Assembly: GCA_951812325.1 (NCBI GenBank)
Contig: OX638294.1
Span: forward strand, 4,006,859 to 4,070,858
DNA from: an uncultured Thermoanaerobaculia bacterium
GTDB taxonomy: Bacteria; Acidobacteriota; Thermoanaerobaculia; Multivoradales; Multivoraceae
Reading direction: 5' to 3'
Length of the DNA: 64,000 nucleotides
Below are positions 51,992 through 60,570 of this stretch, piece by piece. The position numbers were made by a program, and so were the translations under genes. The first letter of the stretch is position 1. Each line of letters starts with the position of its first letter. The notes beneath the pieces were generated by a model. The model searched no databases. It was not told the DNA's origin and saw only the letters and a list, made by a program, of their open reading frames with translations.

Positions 51992-52498
51992 ATGGAGAGT
52001 CTGCTGAACTCGATCGGTCAGAAGAGCGGCATCTACGACTTCATGCACACGTCGTGGGGCTGGCCCACTGTCGAGTCGCTGCACTTCTTCGGCCTTTCGT
52101 TGCTCATCGGCACGATCGGTCTCTGGGATCTGCGCCTGCTGGGCGTGGCGAGGGCGATCCCGATGACCGCGCTGCACAAGCTGGTCCCCTGGGGCGTGGG
52201 GGGCTATCTCCTCAACGTGTGCACCGGCTTCCTGTTCGTCGTCAGCGCGCCGAACCAGTACCTCTACAACCCGGCGGTGCAGATCAAGTTCTCGCTGATG
52301 GCGATCGCCGGTCTCAACATCCTGGTCTTCTACCGTTTCGCGTACCGTCCGGTGAAGGCCGCCGTCACCGGCGCCACGGCGCCGGTTCAAGCGCGGGCCG
52401 CGGCCGCGGTCTCGCTGGCGTGCTGGATCGGCGTGATCGTCTGCGGCCGGCTGATCACCTACTTCCGACCGCCGTACCACTGGTGCTTCTGGTGCTGA
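51992..52498 (+). CDS. Four-helix membrane protein, paralogue B
   Basis: 168 residues with about four helices. It shares the LHFFG...DLRLLGVA helix, a following loop with ...L..LVPW, and a final segment GRLITYFRPPYHW with the gene just before it, so the two are a tandem pair that may form a heterodimer. ATG at 51992, 29 bp after the first. Function unknown; a quinone or heme-linked role is possible from the conserved histidine but unproven. Confidence 0.72.
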   Translation: MESLLNSIGQKSGIYDFMHTSWGWPTVESLHFFGLSLLIGTIGLWDLRLLGVARAIPMTALHKLVPWGVGGYLLNVCTGFLFVVSAPNQYLYNPAVQIKFSLMAIAGLNILVFYRFAYRPVKAAVTGATAPVQARAAAAVSLACWIGVIVCGRLITYFRPPYHWCFWC

Positions 52499-52556
52499 AC
52501 CACTGAGGGCGGAACGCCGCGGCGGCCGCGGCGGTCCGGCGCCGATCGCCGGGTGT

Positions 52557-53432
52557 CTACGCGGGCGGCGGCTGCTCCTTCGCCGGTTCCTCGTCGACGT
52601 AGCGGAACGGCAGCCGTTCTTCGCCGTCAGCGGGCGGGGACCGCGTGGGAGTCGGGCGTGGACGGCGTCTTGGGGGCGCTCTGCGGGCTGGCGGTGGGCT
52701 GCTCGTGGCTGGTCTGCGCTTGTTTCGGTCCAGTTCAGCCTCGACCTGCTCGATCAGCTCCTCGGCGGATTGTTCCTGATCGCGTTCCGCGGCCGCGAGT
52801 TCCGCGTCGATCAGCGCCAGCAGTTCCTCCGTGGACAGATCCTCGAGGTTCGCCCGGTCACCCGCGGTGATCCGCGGCGCGCTCGCCCGGGCGGCTGGAG
52901 TCGCCTCGGCGGCGGGTGAGTGAGCGATGGCGGGAGACGCTTCGACGCCGACCGCCACGACCGGGGCTTCGTTCCCGGGATGCTCGACCGCCTGGGCCGC
53001 CTGGTTTGCCTGAACCGGCTGGGCCGGAACCGGAGAACTCGCGACCAGTGCGCCGGCCGACGAGGACGGCAACGCCGCCGGACCCAGACCCACCTCAATC
53101 AGCCCGTCCGCCTGGCGAACCTGATATGAGGCCAGCGCCTGTGTGAGGTCGACGACCACGCGCAGGAAGTTCGGATGCTCGCCGGTCCGCACCTCGATTG
53201 CGGTGCTGCCAGCCGGAGGCGCCGGCATCTCGGCAAGCGAACGGTGGATGCCGAACAGATCGAGCACCACGCGCGGAGGATCGGGCAGTTCGAAGTGCCG
53301 CACGGTGTGCAGGCCGCCGGTTGTTTGCAGGCTCAGGACGTTGCCGTCGAGCCGTGCCGCCGTCAACCGGTGATCCTGGGCTGCGAGGGTGGAACTGAGG
53401 AGGGCCGAGACGAGGCAGATCAGGGGGCGCAT
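52557..53432 (-). CDS. AMIN-domain exported protein
   Basis: 291 residues. Signal peptide (about 1-18), then an AMIN-like domain (about 20-120). LTAARLDGNVLSLQTTGG, PPRVVLDLFG and FLRVVVDL are the usual strands of AMIN domains in secretins (PilQ) and wall amidases. The rest is Ala/Pro-rich, has an acidic helix (TEELLALIDAELAAAERDQEQSA) and a basic Pro/Arg tail, so no amidase or secretin part is present. It may bind peptidoglycan or act in a pilus or envelope complex. The ATG at 53432 has AGGA 7 bases before it and begins the signal peptide; TAGGCT at 53461-53466 is a likely -10. Confidence 0.78.
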   Translation of the reverse strand: MRPLICLVSALLSSTLAAQDHRLTAARLDGNVLSLQTTGGLHTVRHFELPDPPRVVLDLFGIHRSLAEMPAPPAGSTAIEVRTGEHPNFLRVVVDLTQALASYQVRQADGLIEVGLGPAALPSSSAGALVASSPVPAQPVQANQAAQAVEHPGNEAPVVAVGVEASPAIAHSPAAEATPAARASAPRITAGDRANLEDLSTEELLALIDAELAAAERDQEQSAEELIEQVEAELDRNKRRPATSSPPPARRAPPRRRPRPTPTRSPPADGEERLPFRYVDEEPAKEQPPPA

Positions 53433-53698
53433 CGTGGATCCTGGAGTTGCTTGACAGCTCAGCCTACCACCCGGCTGCGGGAACTCGGTCGCCAGGCGGT
53501 GCGCGGCGAGAGTCACGCCGCGGTCGAGAGGCGCTCATCCCGTCCCGGCCTCATCGCCACGTTTCTCGGCCGCATGAGATCGTGTCGTTTGCGTCTGCCC
53601 GCCCTCGGCGTGCTGCACTGGACTTTGGAATGGTCCTGCGCAGCGCCGTTCGAATGCAGCCCGGCTTCTGCCATTGGCTGCTAGTCTGCGACGCAGGC
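53433..53698. other. Divergent intergenic region with partial dispersed repeat
   Basis: No gene. Bases 53613-53640 match the 3' end of the dispersed 145-bp repeat (the GGAATGGTCCTGCG end), closest to copy 1. A frame on the plus strand stays open across this region into the S9 gene, but it is not supported as coding. TAGTCT at 53682-53687 lies 11 nt before the S9 start. Confidence 0.55.
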
Positions 53699-55768
53699 AT
53701 GTTCCGGTTCGGGATCGTCGTTGTCTCAGGTCTGGCCGCTTCGCTGTGGTCGGTTCTGGAGGCGCAGGAAACGCACCCGTTCTCGGTCCACGACATGCTG
53801 GCGATGGAACGGCTGTCCGATCCGCAGATGTCGCCGGACGGCTCGGTCGTGGCGTTCACCGTACGGTCGACGGATCTTGCCGCGAACCGGGGTCGAACGG
53901 ATCTCTGGTCGGCGCCGGTGGAGGGCGGCGAGGCGCACCGGTTGACCACGCACGAAGCGGCCGACTTCCATCCGCGCTGGGCGCCGGACGGTCGGGATCT
54001 CTTCTTCCTGTCGACGCGTTCGGGGAGCTCTCAGGTGTGGCGCCTGCCGCTGGCCGGCGGCGAACCGCGCCAGGTGACCGACCTTCCGCTCGATGTCGGC
54101 AACCTGGTCGTGTCGCCCGGGGGCCGCCGGATTGTGCTGACGATGGATGTGTTCGCTTCGTGCGAGACCCTCGACTGCACGGCGGGACGCCTCGAGGACC
54201 GGTCATCGCGGCCGACCTCGGGAGTCGCGTACGACGATCTCTTCGTTCGCCACTGGGACGTGTGGAAGGACGGCCGGCGGTCGCACGTCTTCGTCGTGGA
54301 ACTCGACAACGGCCGGTCGGTCGCGGGGCAGCCGGTCGACCTGATGCGCGGCCTCGACCAGGACGCGCCCCCCAAGCCCTTCGGCGGCGCCGAGGAACTC
54401 GCTTTTGGGCCTGGCGGCGATACCGTGATCTTCGCTTCCCGGGCGGGCGGCACGCCGGAAGCGTGGTCGACGAACTTCGACCTGTACCTGGCGCCGGCGG
54501 ACGGCAGTTCGGCGCCCGTCAACCTGACCGCCGCCAACCCGGCCTGGGACAGCCACCCGGCGCTGTCGCCGGACGGCGGCACGCTGGCCTGGGTGGCGAT
54601 GGAGCGCCCCGGCTACGAGTCCGATCGGTTCCGGATCCGGCTGGCGCGGCTTGCCGGTTCGCGGCTGGAGGACGAGCGGGATCTCACCGCCGACTGGGAC
54701 CGCTCGGTCTCGGGCCTGGCCTTCTCGGCCGACGGGGACACCCTGTTCGCCACCGCGGCGGACCTCGGACAGCGGAGCCTGTTCGCGGTCGACGTGGCGG
54801 ACGGTTCCGTGACGCGCCTGCACGCCGAGGGATCGGTAGCCGGTCTGGCGGTGTCGGACGACCGGCTGGTCACTCTCCACAACGATCTGGCCGCTCCGTC
54901 GGAGATGTTCGTCAGCGATCTCGCCGGCGGCAACCGCCGGGCCCTGACCGCCTTCAACGCCGACCGGCAGGCGGCGGCGCGGGTGGGAGACTACGAGCAG
55001 TTCACGTTTGCCGGCTGGAACGACGAGACGGTGCACGGCTACCTCGTGCGGCCCGTCGACTTCGACCCCGACCGCCGCTACCCGGTGGCGTTCCTGATCC
55101 ACGGCGGGCCGCAGGGCTCGTTCGGCAACAGCTTCCACTATCGGTGGAACCCGCAGGCGTACGCGGGCGCCGGTTTCGCCGCGGTGATGATCGACTTCCA
55201 TGGTTCGGTCGGCTACGGACAGGACTTCACCGATTCGATCCGCGGGGACTGGGGCGGCAAGCCGCTCGAGGACCTGCAGAAGGGTCTGGCCGCCGCGCTC
55301 GACCTTTACCCGTTCCTCGACGGCGATCGCGTGTGCGCTCTGGGCGCTTCGTACGGCGGCTACATGGTGAACTGGATCGCGGGCGCCTGGCCGGATCGGT
55401 TCCGCTGCCTGGTGAACCACGACGGGGTCTTCGACCTGCGTTCGATGTACTACACGACGGAGGAGTTGTGGTTCGTCGAGTGGGACCACGAGGGCAGCTA
55501 CTTCGACAATCCGGACGGTTTCGAGAGCCACAATCCGGCACTGCTGGTCGATCGTTGGCGGACCCCGATGCTGGTGATCCACGGCGCGCTCGACTTCCGC
55601 GTGCCGGAAACGCAGGGCCTGGCCGCTTTCACGGCGCTCAGGCGGCGGGACGTGCCCGCCCGGTTCCTCCACTTCCCGGACGAGAACCACTGGGTGCTCC
55701 GTCCGGCGAACAGCGTTCAGTGGCACGAGGAGGTCCTGGGATGGCTCGCCCGCTGGCTCGAACCGTAG
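53699..55768 (+). CDS. Exported S9-family prolyl oligopeptidase-like peptidase
   Basis: 689 residues, usual for S9C acylaminoacyl-peptidase-like enzymes. Signal peptide (about 1-23). A beta-propeller (about 30-410; repeats such as MSPDGSVVAFTV and LSPDGGTLAWVAM) covers an alpha/beta hydrolase domain (about 430-689). The catalytic triad is clear: S551 in GASYGGYM, D632 in DFRVPE, H664 in NHWV. It should cleave short peptides in the periplasm. The ATG at 53699 was chosen because the signal peptide begins there. Its 3' end overlaps the next gene by 28 bp. Confidence 0.9.
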   Translation: MFRFGIVVVSGLAASLWSVLEAQETHPFSVHDMLAMERLSDPQMSPDGSVVAFTVRSTDLAANRGRTDLWSAPVEGGEAHRLTTHEAADFHPRWAPDGRDLFFLSTRSGSSQVWRLPLAGGEPRQVTDLPLDVGNLVVSPGGRRIVLTMDVFASCETLDCTAGRLEDRSSRPTSGVAYDDLFVRHWDVWKDGRRSHVFVVELDNGRSVAGQPVDLMRGLDQDAPPKPFGGAEELAFGPGGDTVIFASRAGGTPEAWSTNFDLYLAPADGSSAPVNLTAANPAWDSHPALSPDGGTLAWVAMERPGYESDRFRIRLARLAGSRLEDERDLTADWDRSVSGLAFSADGDTLFATAADLGQRSLFAVDVADGSVTRLHAEGSVAGLAVSDDRLVTLHNDLAAPSEMFVSDLAGGNRRALTAFNADRQAAARVGDYEQFTFAGWNDETVHGYLVRPVDFDPDRRYPVAFLIHGGPQGSFGNSFHYRWNPQAYAGAGFAAVMIDFHGSVGYGQDFTDSIRGDWGGKPLEDLQKGLAAALDLYPFLDGDRVCALGASYGGYMVNWIAGAWPDRFRCLVNHDGVFDLRSMYYTTEELWFVEWDHEGSYFDNPDGFESHNPALLVDRWRTPMLVIHGALDFRVPETQGLAAFTALRRRDVPARFLHFPDENHWVLRPANSVQWHEEVLGWLARWLEP

Positions 55769-56469
55769 ACGGCGCGGCACGGAACTGGCCGCGCATCGGG
55801 TGCGGCGTCGTCGTCGCGGTGATCGCGCCGTTGGCAACTGCAGCGGCGCAGACGCCTGAGGACCCGGGCGTTTTCAAAGGCCGGAAGATCGCGGACGTCA
55901 TGTCCTACCGCGGCGCGCCTTGGCTGGAGCGGGCGACCCGGATCGAAGAGGAGCACCCGGACGAACTGATGGCGGCGCTGCCGGTCGAGGCCGGCATGCT
56001 GGTCGTTGATGTCGGTTGCGGCTCGGGCTACTACGCGCGCCGTCTGGCGGCCGCGGTGGGCCCCGCGGGCTCGGTGCTGTGCAACGACATTCAGCCCGAG
56101 ATGCTCAGCATCGCAACGCAGCTTGCAGCCGAGGCCGGGGTCACGAACATGAGCACGGTGCTCGGCACGGAGAGCGACGCCCGGCTGCCTCAGGGCGAGG
56201 TCGACCTGATTCTCCTCGTCGACGTGTACCACGAGTTCTCCGAGCCGGAGGCGATGCTTCAGTCCATGCGGGAAGCGCTGGCGCCGGACGGCGTCGTCGC
56301 CCTCGCCGAGTTCCGACTTGAGGGTCGCTCGGCTCGGCACATCAAGCTCGAGCACCGGATGTCGATCGAGCAGGTGATGAAGGAGTGGATCCCGGCCGGC
56401 TACGAACTCGCCTCCCGGATCGACTCGCTGCCGACCCAGCACCTGTTCCTGTTCCGGGCCGCCCGGTAG
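55741..56469 (+). CDS. SAM-dependent methyltransferase with apparent signal peptide
   Basis: 242 residues. A basic N-terminus and hydrophobic segment (CGVVVAVIAPLATAAAQ, about 22-38) look like a cleavable signal peptide. A class I methyltransferase follows, with VVDVGCGSGYYARRLA (motif I, about 85-100), acidic motif II (NDIQPE) and LILLVDVYHEFSEPE. Similar predicted-exported methyltransferases occur in environmental bacteria, although SAM is not known to be available in the periplasm. The start overlaps the S9 gene by 28 bp, so the genes are translated together. It might instead be membrane-anchored facing the cytoplasm. Confidence 0.82.
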   Translation: MARPLARTVDGAARNWPRIGCGVVVAVIAPLATAAAQTPEDPGVFKGRKIADVMSYRGAPWLERATRIEEEHPDELMAALPVEAGMLVVDVGCGSGYYARRLAAAVGPAGSVLCNDIQPEMLSIATQLAAEAGVTNMSTVLGTESDARLPQGEVDLILLVDVYHEFSEPEAMLQSMREALAPDGVVALAEFRLEGRSARHIKLEHRMSIEQVMKEWIPAGYELASRIDSLPTQHLFLFRAAR

Positions 56470-56502
56470 CGCGCCAGCTTCCGGACCGGCGCCCTTGGGC
56501 CC

Positions 56503-58110
56503 TTAGGGACGAGCGTTCGGCATCGCCGCCGACACGGATTCTCGCCAGGCGTGAAGCCGGGCGCGGAGCTCGGCGGCCCTCGCTGACTGCTCGGCGGCCA
56601 GGTCGCGCTGTTCGCCCGGGTCGTTCTCCAGGTCGAAGAGTTGTACCGTGCCGTTCTCGAAGTACTCCAACAGCTTGTAGGCGCCGTCGCGGACGGCGCC
56701 GCCGGGGCTCTGCATCCCGTGATTGCTGTAGTGGGGGAAGTGCCAGTAGATCGCTCCGCGCTCGAAGTCCTCGCCCCTGACCGCCGCGGCGAAGCTCACG
56801 CCGTCGACGTGCTGGTCGGGTCGTCGCGGCAGGCCGGCCATGTCCAGCAACGTGGGGTAGAAGTCGGGGCTGATGACCGGCTCGTCGCGGACCGCGCCGG
56901 TCTGGCCCGCGCCCGGCCAGCGCACGATGAGCGGCACCCGAATCCCGCCCTCGTACAGCCAGCCCTTGGCGCCGCGCAGCGGCAGGTTCGACGTGGAGTA
57001 GGCGGCGTCCAGCAAGTCGGGGGACACGACCCGCTTGGGATTGCCGAGGTTGGCGGCCGCCATCCCTCCGTTGTCCGAGTAGAAGACGACGATCGTGTTC
57101 CCGGTCAACCCCAGCCGGTCGAGGGTGTTCTGCACACGCCCCAGGCTGTCGTCGATGGCGGTGACCATCGCCGCGAACTCGACGTTGTCCTGGTGCTGCT
57201 TGATCTTGACGGTGCCCTGGGGCAGTACCCGGTGCTCCTGGTGCGAGGGCTGTTCCAGCAGAGCATCGAGTTGTGTGCGCGAGAGCGGCTCGGAAGCGTC
57301 GGGATTGCCCTCCAGGAGGAAGGCCGGGCCGGCCGGAGGCGCCGTCCGCGCCAACTTCTCGCGGTACTTCAGGACCAGGTCCGAACGTCCTTCGATCGGG
57401 TCGTGCACGGCGAAGTGCGACAGGTAGAGGAAGAAGGGGCGGTCCCGGCTCTGCTCGATGAAGTCGACGGCGAAGTCGGTCAGTCGGTCGGTGAGGTACT
57501 CGTCTTCCTCCCCTTCGACCGTCAGGCCCTTCATCAGGTAGGGCGGAAAGTAGCCGCCGCGCGGGGTCGAGCCGGGGAAGTCCGGCGCCTGGAGGTCGAA
57601 CCCCTGGTTCAGTGGTCCGGCTTCGTCGCCGCCGAGGTGCCACTTGCCGAATATGGCCGTCCGGTAGCCATGTTCCTTGAACGCTTCGGCCAGCGTCAGT
57701 TCCTCAAGCGGCAGGGCCGCCAGCTTCTCGGCGCTCAGCATCTGCTCGAAGGCATGCTCCCTGCGGCCGGGCAGCCAGTCCGTCAGGCGCAGTCTTGCCG
57801 GGTACTTGCCGGTCAGGAGTGAGGCGCGCGTGGGCGAACAGACGTGTGTCGCCGCATACGCATTGGTGAAGCGCACGCCCCGCTCGGCGAGCGCGTCGAT
57901 GTGAGGCGTCTCGTGGAACGTGCTGCCGAAGACGCCGACGTCGCTCCATCCCAGGTCGTCGACCAGGAAGAAGACGATGTTCGGCGGTTGCTCCGCGGCG
58001 GCTGCGGCTGCCGGGGAGGGCGCCGGCGCATCCGGTTCGAGAGCGCAAGCCCCCAGCGCCGCGGCAAGGCCTGGCGCGAGGAAACAGGTTGCGAACAGGC
58101 GGCGCGTCAT
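56503..58110 (-). CDS. Exported arylsulfatase-type sulfatase
   Basis: 535 residues. A signal sequence ending in GACA suggests a lipoprotein (cysteine about 22). NIVFFLVDDLGWSDVG is the N-terminal metal-binding motif, CSPTR at 91-95 is the C-x-P-x-R sulfatase motif whose cysteine becomes formylglycine, and GKWHLGG supplies further active-site residues. Maturation would need an exported or cytosolic formylglycine-generating enzyme, not present in this window. The substrate may be a sulfated polysaccharide. It overlaps hemB by 4 bp in the minus-strand order hemB then sulfatase. Confidence 0.9.
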   Translation of the reverse strand: MTRRLFATCFLAPGLAAALGACALEPDAPAPSPAAAAAAEQPPNIVFFLVDDLGWSDVGVFGSTFHETPHIDALAERGVRFTNAYAATHVCSPTRASLLTGKYPARLRLTDWLPGRREHAFEQMLSAEKLAALPLEELTLAEAFKEHGYRTAIFGKWHLGGDEAGPLNQGFDLQAPDFPGSTPRGGYFPPYLMKGLTVEGEEDEYLTDRLTDFAVDFIEQSRDRPFFLYLSHFAVHDPIEGRSDLVLKYREKLARTAPPAGPAFLLEGNPDASEPLSRTQLDALLEQPSHQEHRVLPQGTVKIKQHQDNVEFAAMVTAIDDSLGRVQNTLDRLGLTGNTIVVFYSDNGGMAAANLGNPKRVVSPDLLDAAYSTSNLPLRGAKGWLYEGGIRVPLIVRWPGAGQTGAVRDEPVISPDFYPTLLDMAGLPRRPDQHVDGVSFAAAVRGEDFERGAIYWHFPHYSNHGMQSPGGAVRDGAYKLLEYFENGTVQLFDLENDPGEQRDLAAEQSARAAELRARLHAWRESVSAAMPNARP

Positions 58111-59090
58111 GGACCGCTCAGGACTTCGGCGCAGCGACGCGCAAAGTAGGTCAGGATCATGTCGGCGCCGGCGCGGCGAATGGAGGTCAGGGTTTCGAGC
58201 ATCAGTGCGTCGCCGTCCATCCAGCCGTTCGCGGCGACCGCCTGGATCATCGCGTACTCGCCGCTGACCTGGTAGGCGGCGACGGGGAGGTCGACCGCCT
58301 CGCGGACGGCGCGGATCACGTCGAGGTAGGCAAGGGCGGGCTTCACCATGACGACATCGGCGCCCTCTTCCACGTCGAGCCGGGCCTCGCGCACCGCTTC
58401 CCGGACGTTCGCCGGGTCCATCTGGTAGGTCTTCTTGTCGCCCGCCCGCGGCGCCGAGTCGAGCGCGTCGCGGAACGGGCCGTAGAAGTTCGAGGCGTAC
58501 TTCGACGTGTAGCTCAGGATGCCGACCTGATCGTGCCCGGCGGCGTCGAGCGCGGTACGGATCGCCCGCACGCGGCCGTCCATCATGTCGGACGGGGCGA
58601 TCATGTCGGCGCCGGCGTCGGCCTGCGAGACGGCCGTGGCGGCGAGGATCGCGAGCGTCCTGTCGTTCACGATCTCGCCGTCGACGACCAGCCCGTCGTG
58701 GCCGTCGCTGGAGTACGGGTCCATCGCGACGTCCGTGATGACCAGCATCCCGGGCAGGGCGGACTTCAGTTCGCGCACCGCGCGCTGGACCAGTCCGTCA
58801 GGTTCCGTCGCCCCGCTCGCGGTGCGGTCCTTCAGCTCGTCCTCGACCGCCGGGAACAGCGCGACGGCAGGTACGCCGAGGACATGCGCCGCCCGGCACT
58901 CCGCGACCAGGCGGTCGATGGTCAGTCTGGCCTGCCCCGGCATGGAGGGGATCGGTTCGGCCGTGTCCGAACCCTCCATCACGAAGAGCGGATAGATCAG
59001 CCGGTCCGGCCCGAGATCCGTCTCGCGAACCAGGGAGCGGATCGCCGGGGAGCGCCGGTTGCGGCGGGGGCGGATGGGCATCGAAGCCAT
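58107..59090 (-). CDS. hemB: Delta-aminolevulinic acid dehydratase (porphobilinogen synthase)
   Basis: 327 residues, the normal length. It condenses two 5-aminolevulinate molecules to porphobilinogen in heme synthesis, in the cytoplasm. MVKPALAYLD contains the Schiff-base lysine (K250), and YTSKYASNFYGPFRDA the second conserved lysine (about 197). The metal site reads DVAMDPYSSDGHDG, lacking the cysteines of zinc enzymes, so it is the magnesium-type variant. TAGAAT lies 8 nt before the ATG, with no ribosome site, suggesting a leaderless transcript. The 4-bp overlap with the sulfatase gene is curious because the functions are unrelated. Confidence 0.95.
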   Translation of the reverse strand: MASMPIRPRRNRRSPAIRSLVRETDLGPDRLIYPLFVMEGSDTAEPIPSMPGQARLTIDRLVAECRAAHVLGVPAVALFPAVEDELKDRTASGATEPDGLVQRAVRELKSALPGMLVITDVAMDPYSSDGHDGLVVDGEIVNDRTLAILAATAVSQADAGADMIAPSDMMDGRVRAIRTALDAAGHDQVGILSYTSKYASNFYGPFRDALDSAPRAGDKKTYQMDPANVREAVREARLDVEEGADVVMVKPALAYLDVIRAVREAVDLPVAAYQVSGEYAMIQAVAANGWMDGDALMLETLTSIRRAGADMILTYFARRCAEVLSGP

Positions 59091-59098
59091 GACCGGGG

Positions 59099-59104
59099 AT
59101 TCTA
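59099..59104 (-). promoter_or_regulatory. Probable -10 element of hemB, leaderless
   Basis: TAGAAT on the minus strand ends 8 nt before the hemB ATG (59090). Transcription would start at or beside the start codon. Confidence 0.5.
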
Positions 59105-59215
59105 CGTCGGACCTGTTCGCGTGCCGGCCTCTTCCGGGTTGTGGCGCCTAAATCCGTCTACGTCCGTATGGGCGCGGCGTAGCGCCTCGGGAATCGACCA
59201 GAGGAGTCTTCTACC

Positions 59216-59635
59216 GTGTCCAAGCTACACTATTCCCGTGAACGAACTGCTGCGGTATCCCGGCTCGAGCGGGCTGGACTCGATTCGAATCTGGCGGTGG
59301 CCGTGATCGACGAGCTCGACCACGAAGAGTCCCGGTTCGGTACCGCGGAACAGGTCGCCAGGATCGAGGTCGGCCTGGCGAGTCTGCAGGACGAAGTCCG
59401 GCAGATCGAACCCCGGTTGAGCGGCCGGATGGACGCGCAGCGCGAGGAGCTTCTCGGTCGGATGGACGCGCAGCGCGAGGAACTGGTCGGTCGGATGAAT
59501 GACCACCGCGACCAGCTGCTTGACCGGTTGGATGTCGAGTTCGATGCTCTCCGCCGGGAGAATCGGCTGCTGTTGCTGTTCTTTTCCACGATCCTCGGGC
59601 TTCTCATGGCGCTGTTCCGCTTGGGCCTCTTCTGA
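59216..59635 (+). CDS. Coiled-coil protein with C-terminal membrane anchor
   Basis: 139 residues. The middle carries three tandem 11-residue units, RMDAQREELLG, RMDAQREELVG and RMNDHRDQLLD, i.e. hendecads with right-handed coiled-coil character. The last 20 residues (LLLLFFSTILGLLMALFRLG) are a membrane anchor. The architecture recalls DUF1640-like coiled-coil proteins. GTG at 59216 is supported by GAGGAG about 10 bases upstream. It lies divergent from hemB. Confidence 0.75.
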   Translation: MSKLHYSRERTAAVSRLERAGLDSNLAVAVIDELDHEESRFGTAEQVARIEVGLASLQDEVRQIEPRLSGRMDAQREELLGRMDAQREELVGRMNDHRDQLLDRLDVEFDALRRENRLLLLFFSTILGLLMALFRLGLF

Positions 59636-59813
59636 GCGGGACCGGCCTGCGCCGCTTCGTCGGCAAGGCGCAGCTCGCGGTGGGATCGGCCTCGGCGAGC
59701 CGGCGGGCGGGCCGGCAGGACATCCCGTAGCGCCTCCCTTTTGAAGTTCAGGTCAAGCCGCGCAGCGGAGAGCGATGCGAAGGCGGTGACGCGGCGGCGA
59801 AGTTCCGGACTCC

Positions 59814-59819
59814 TATACT
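59814..59819 (+). promoter_or_regulatory. Probable -10 element, leaderless DUF4336-like gene
   Basis: TATACT ends 7 nt before the ATG at 59827, again without a ribosome site. Confidence 0.5.
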
Positions 59820-59826
59820 TGTGCGG

Positions 59827-60561
59827 ATGGGTCTTCAGGAGATCTGCCCCGGCATCTGGTCCGCCGAGCATCGTCAGAAGTTCGGGCTCGGTTTTGTCGC
59901 GCCGTGCAGGATGACCGTCGTCCGTCTGGCCTCCGGCGGGCTCTGGATTCACTCGCCGGGCCCGGTGGACGAGGCGCTGGCGGCCGAGATCGGCGAGTTG
60001 GGCCGCGTGGAGTACCTGGTTGCGCCGAACCTGTTCCACCACCTCCACCTGCGGGCCGCGGCCGAACGGTTTCCCGGGGCGGAGGTTCACGTGCCCCCGG
60101 GGCTGGACCGGAAGCGACCGGACGTGAGGTTCGCCGGTACGCTGGGGGTTGCTGCGCCCTGGGGCGACGAACTCCAGCCGATTCCCATCGAGGGCATGCC
60201 CGCGTTCAGGGAGGTCGTCTTCGTCCATCGCCCGAGCGGGTCGCTGCTCGTTGCGGATCTCCTCTTCAACCTCAGGCGCCGGCTGGGGCCGGTTGTCCGG
60301 ACCTACATGCGGCTGACCGGGGCTTACGGCCGGGTGGCGCAGAGCCGGGTCTTCCGACTGGTGGTGCGGGACCGGCCTGCGGCCGCGGCGAGTTGCCTCC
60401 GCATGCTTCGCTGCCCGTTTGACCGGCTCGTTCCGTGCCACGGCGAGATCGTGGAACACGGCGCGAAGCGGCAGGTCGAGGAGGCACTTTCCTGGCTCCT
60501 CCGGGATCTGGAGCGGCCTCCCGATGCGCATCCGGCAGGCGTCGCGGTACCCGAGGTCTGA
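59827..60561 (+). CDS. DUF4336-like metallo-beta-lactamase-fold protein
   Basis: 244 residues. The fold resembles the metallo-beta-lactamase family with GLWIHSPGPVDEAL, YLVAPNLFHHLHLRAAAERFPGA and LLVADLLFNL, as in DUF4336 proteins. The histidines HH-x-H are present but the full HxHxDH motif is missing, so metal-dependent hydrolysis is uncertain. A GTG at 59821 is possible but the ATG fits the -10 spacing better. It precedes the CoA-transferase gene by 9 bp and may be co-transcribed with it. Confidence 0.78.
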   Translation: MGLQEICPGIWSAEHRQKFGLGFVAPCRMTVVRLASGGLWIHSPGPVDEALAAEIGELGRVEYLVAPNLFHHLHLRAAAERFPGAEVHVPPGLDRKRPDVRFAGTLGVAAPWGDELQPIPIEGMPAFREVVFVHRPSGSLLVADLLFNLRRRLGPVVRTYMRLTGAYGRVAQSRVFRLVVRDRPAAAASCLRMLRCPFDRLVPCHGEIVEHGAKRQVEEALSWLLRDLERPPDAHPAGVAVPEV

Positions 60562-60570
60562 TTCCGCCCC

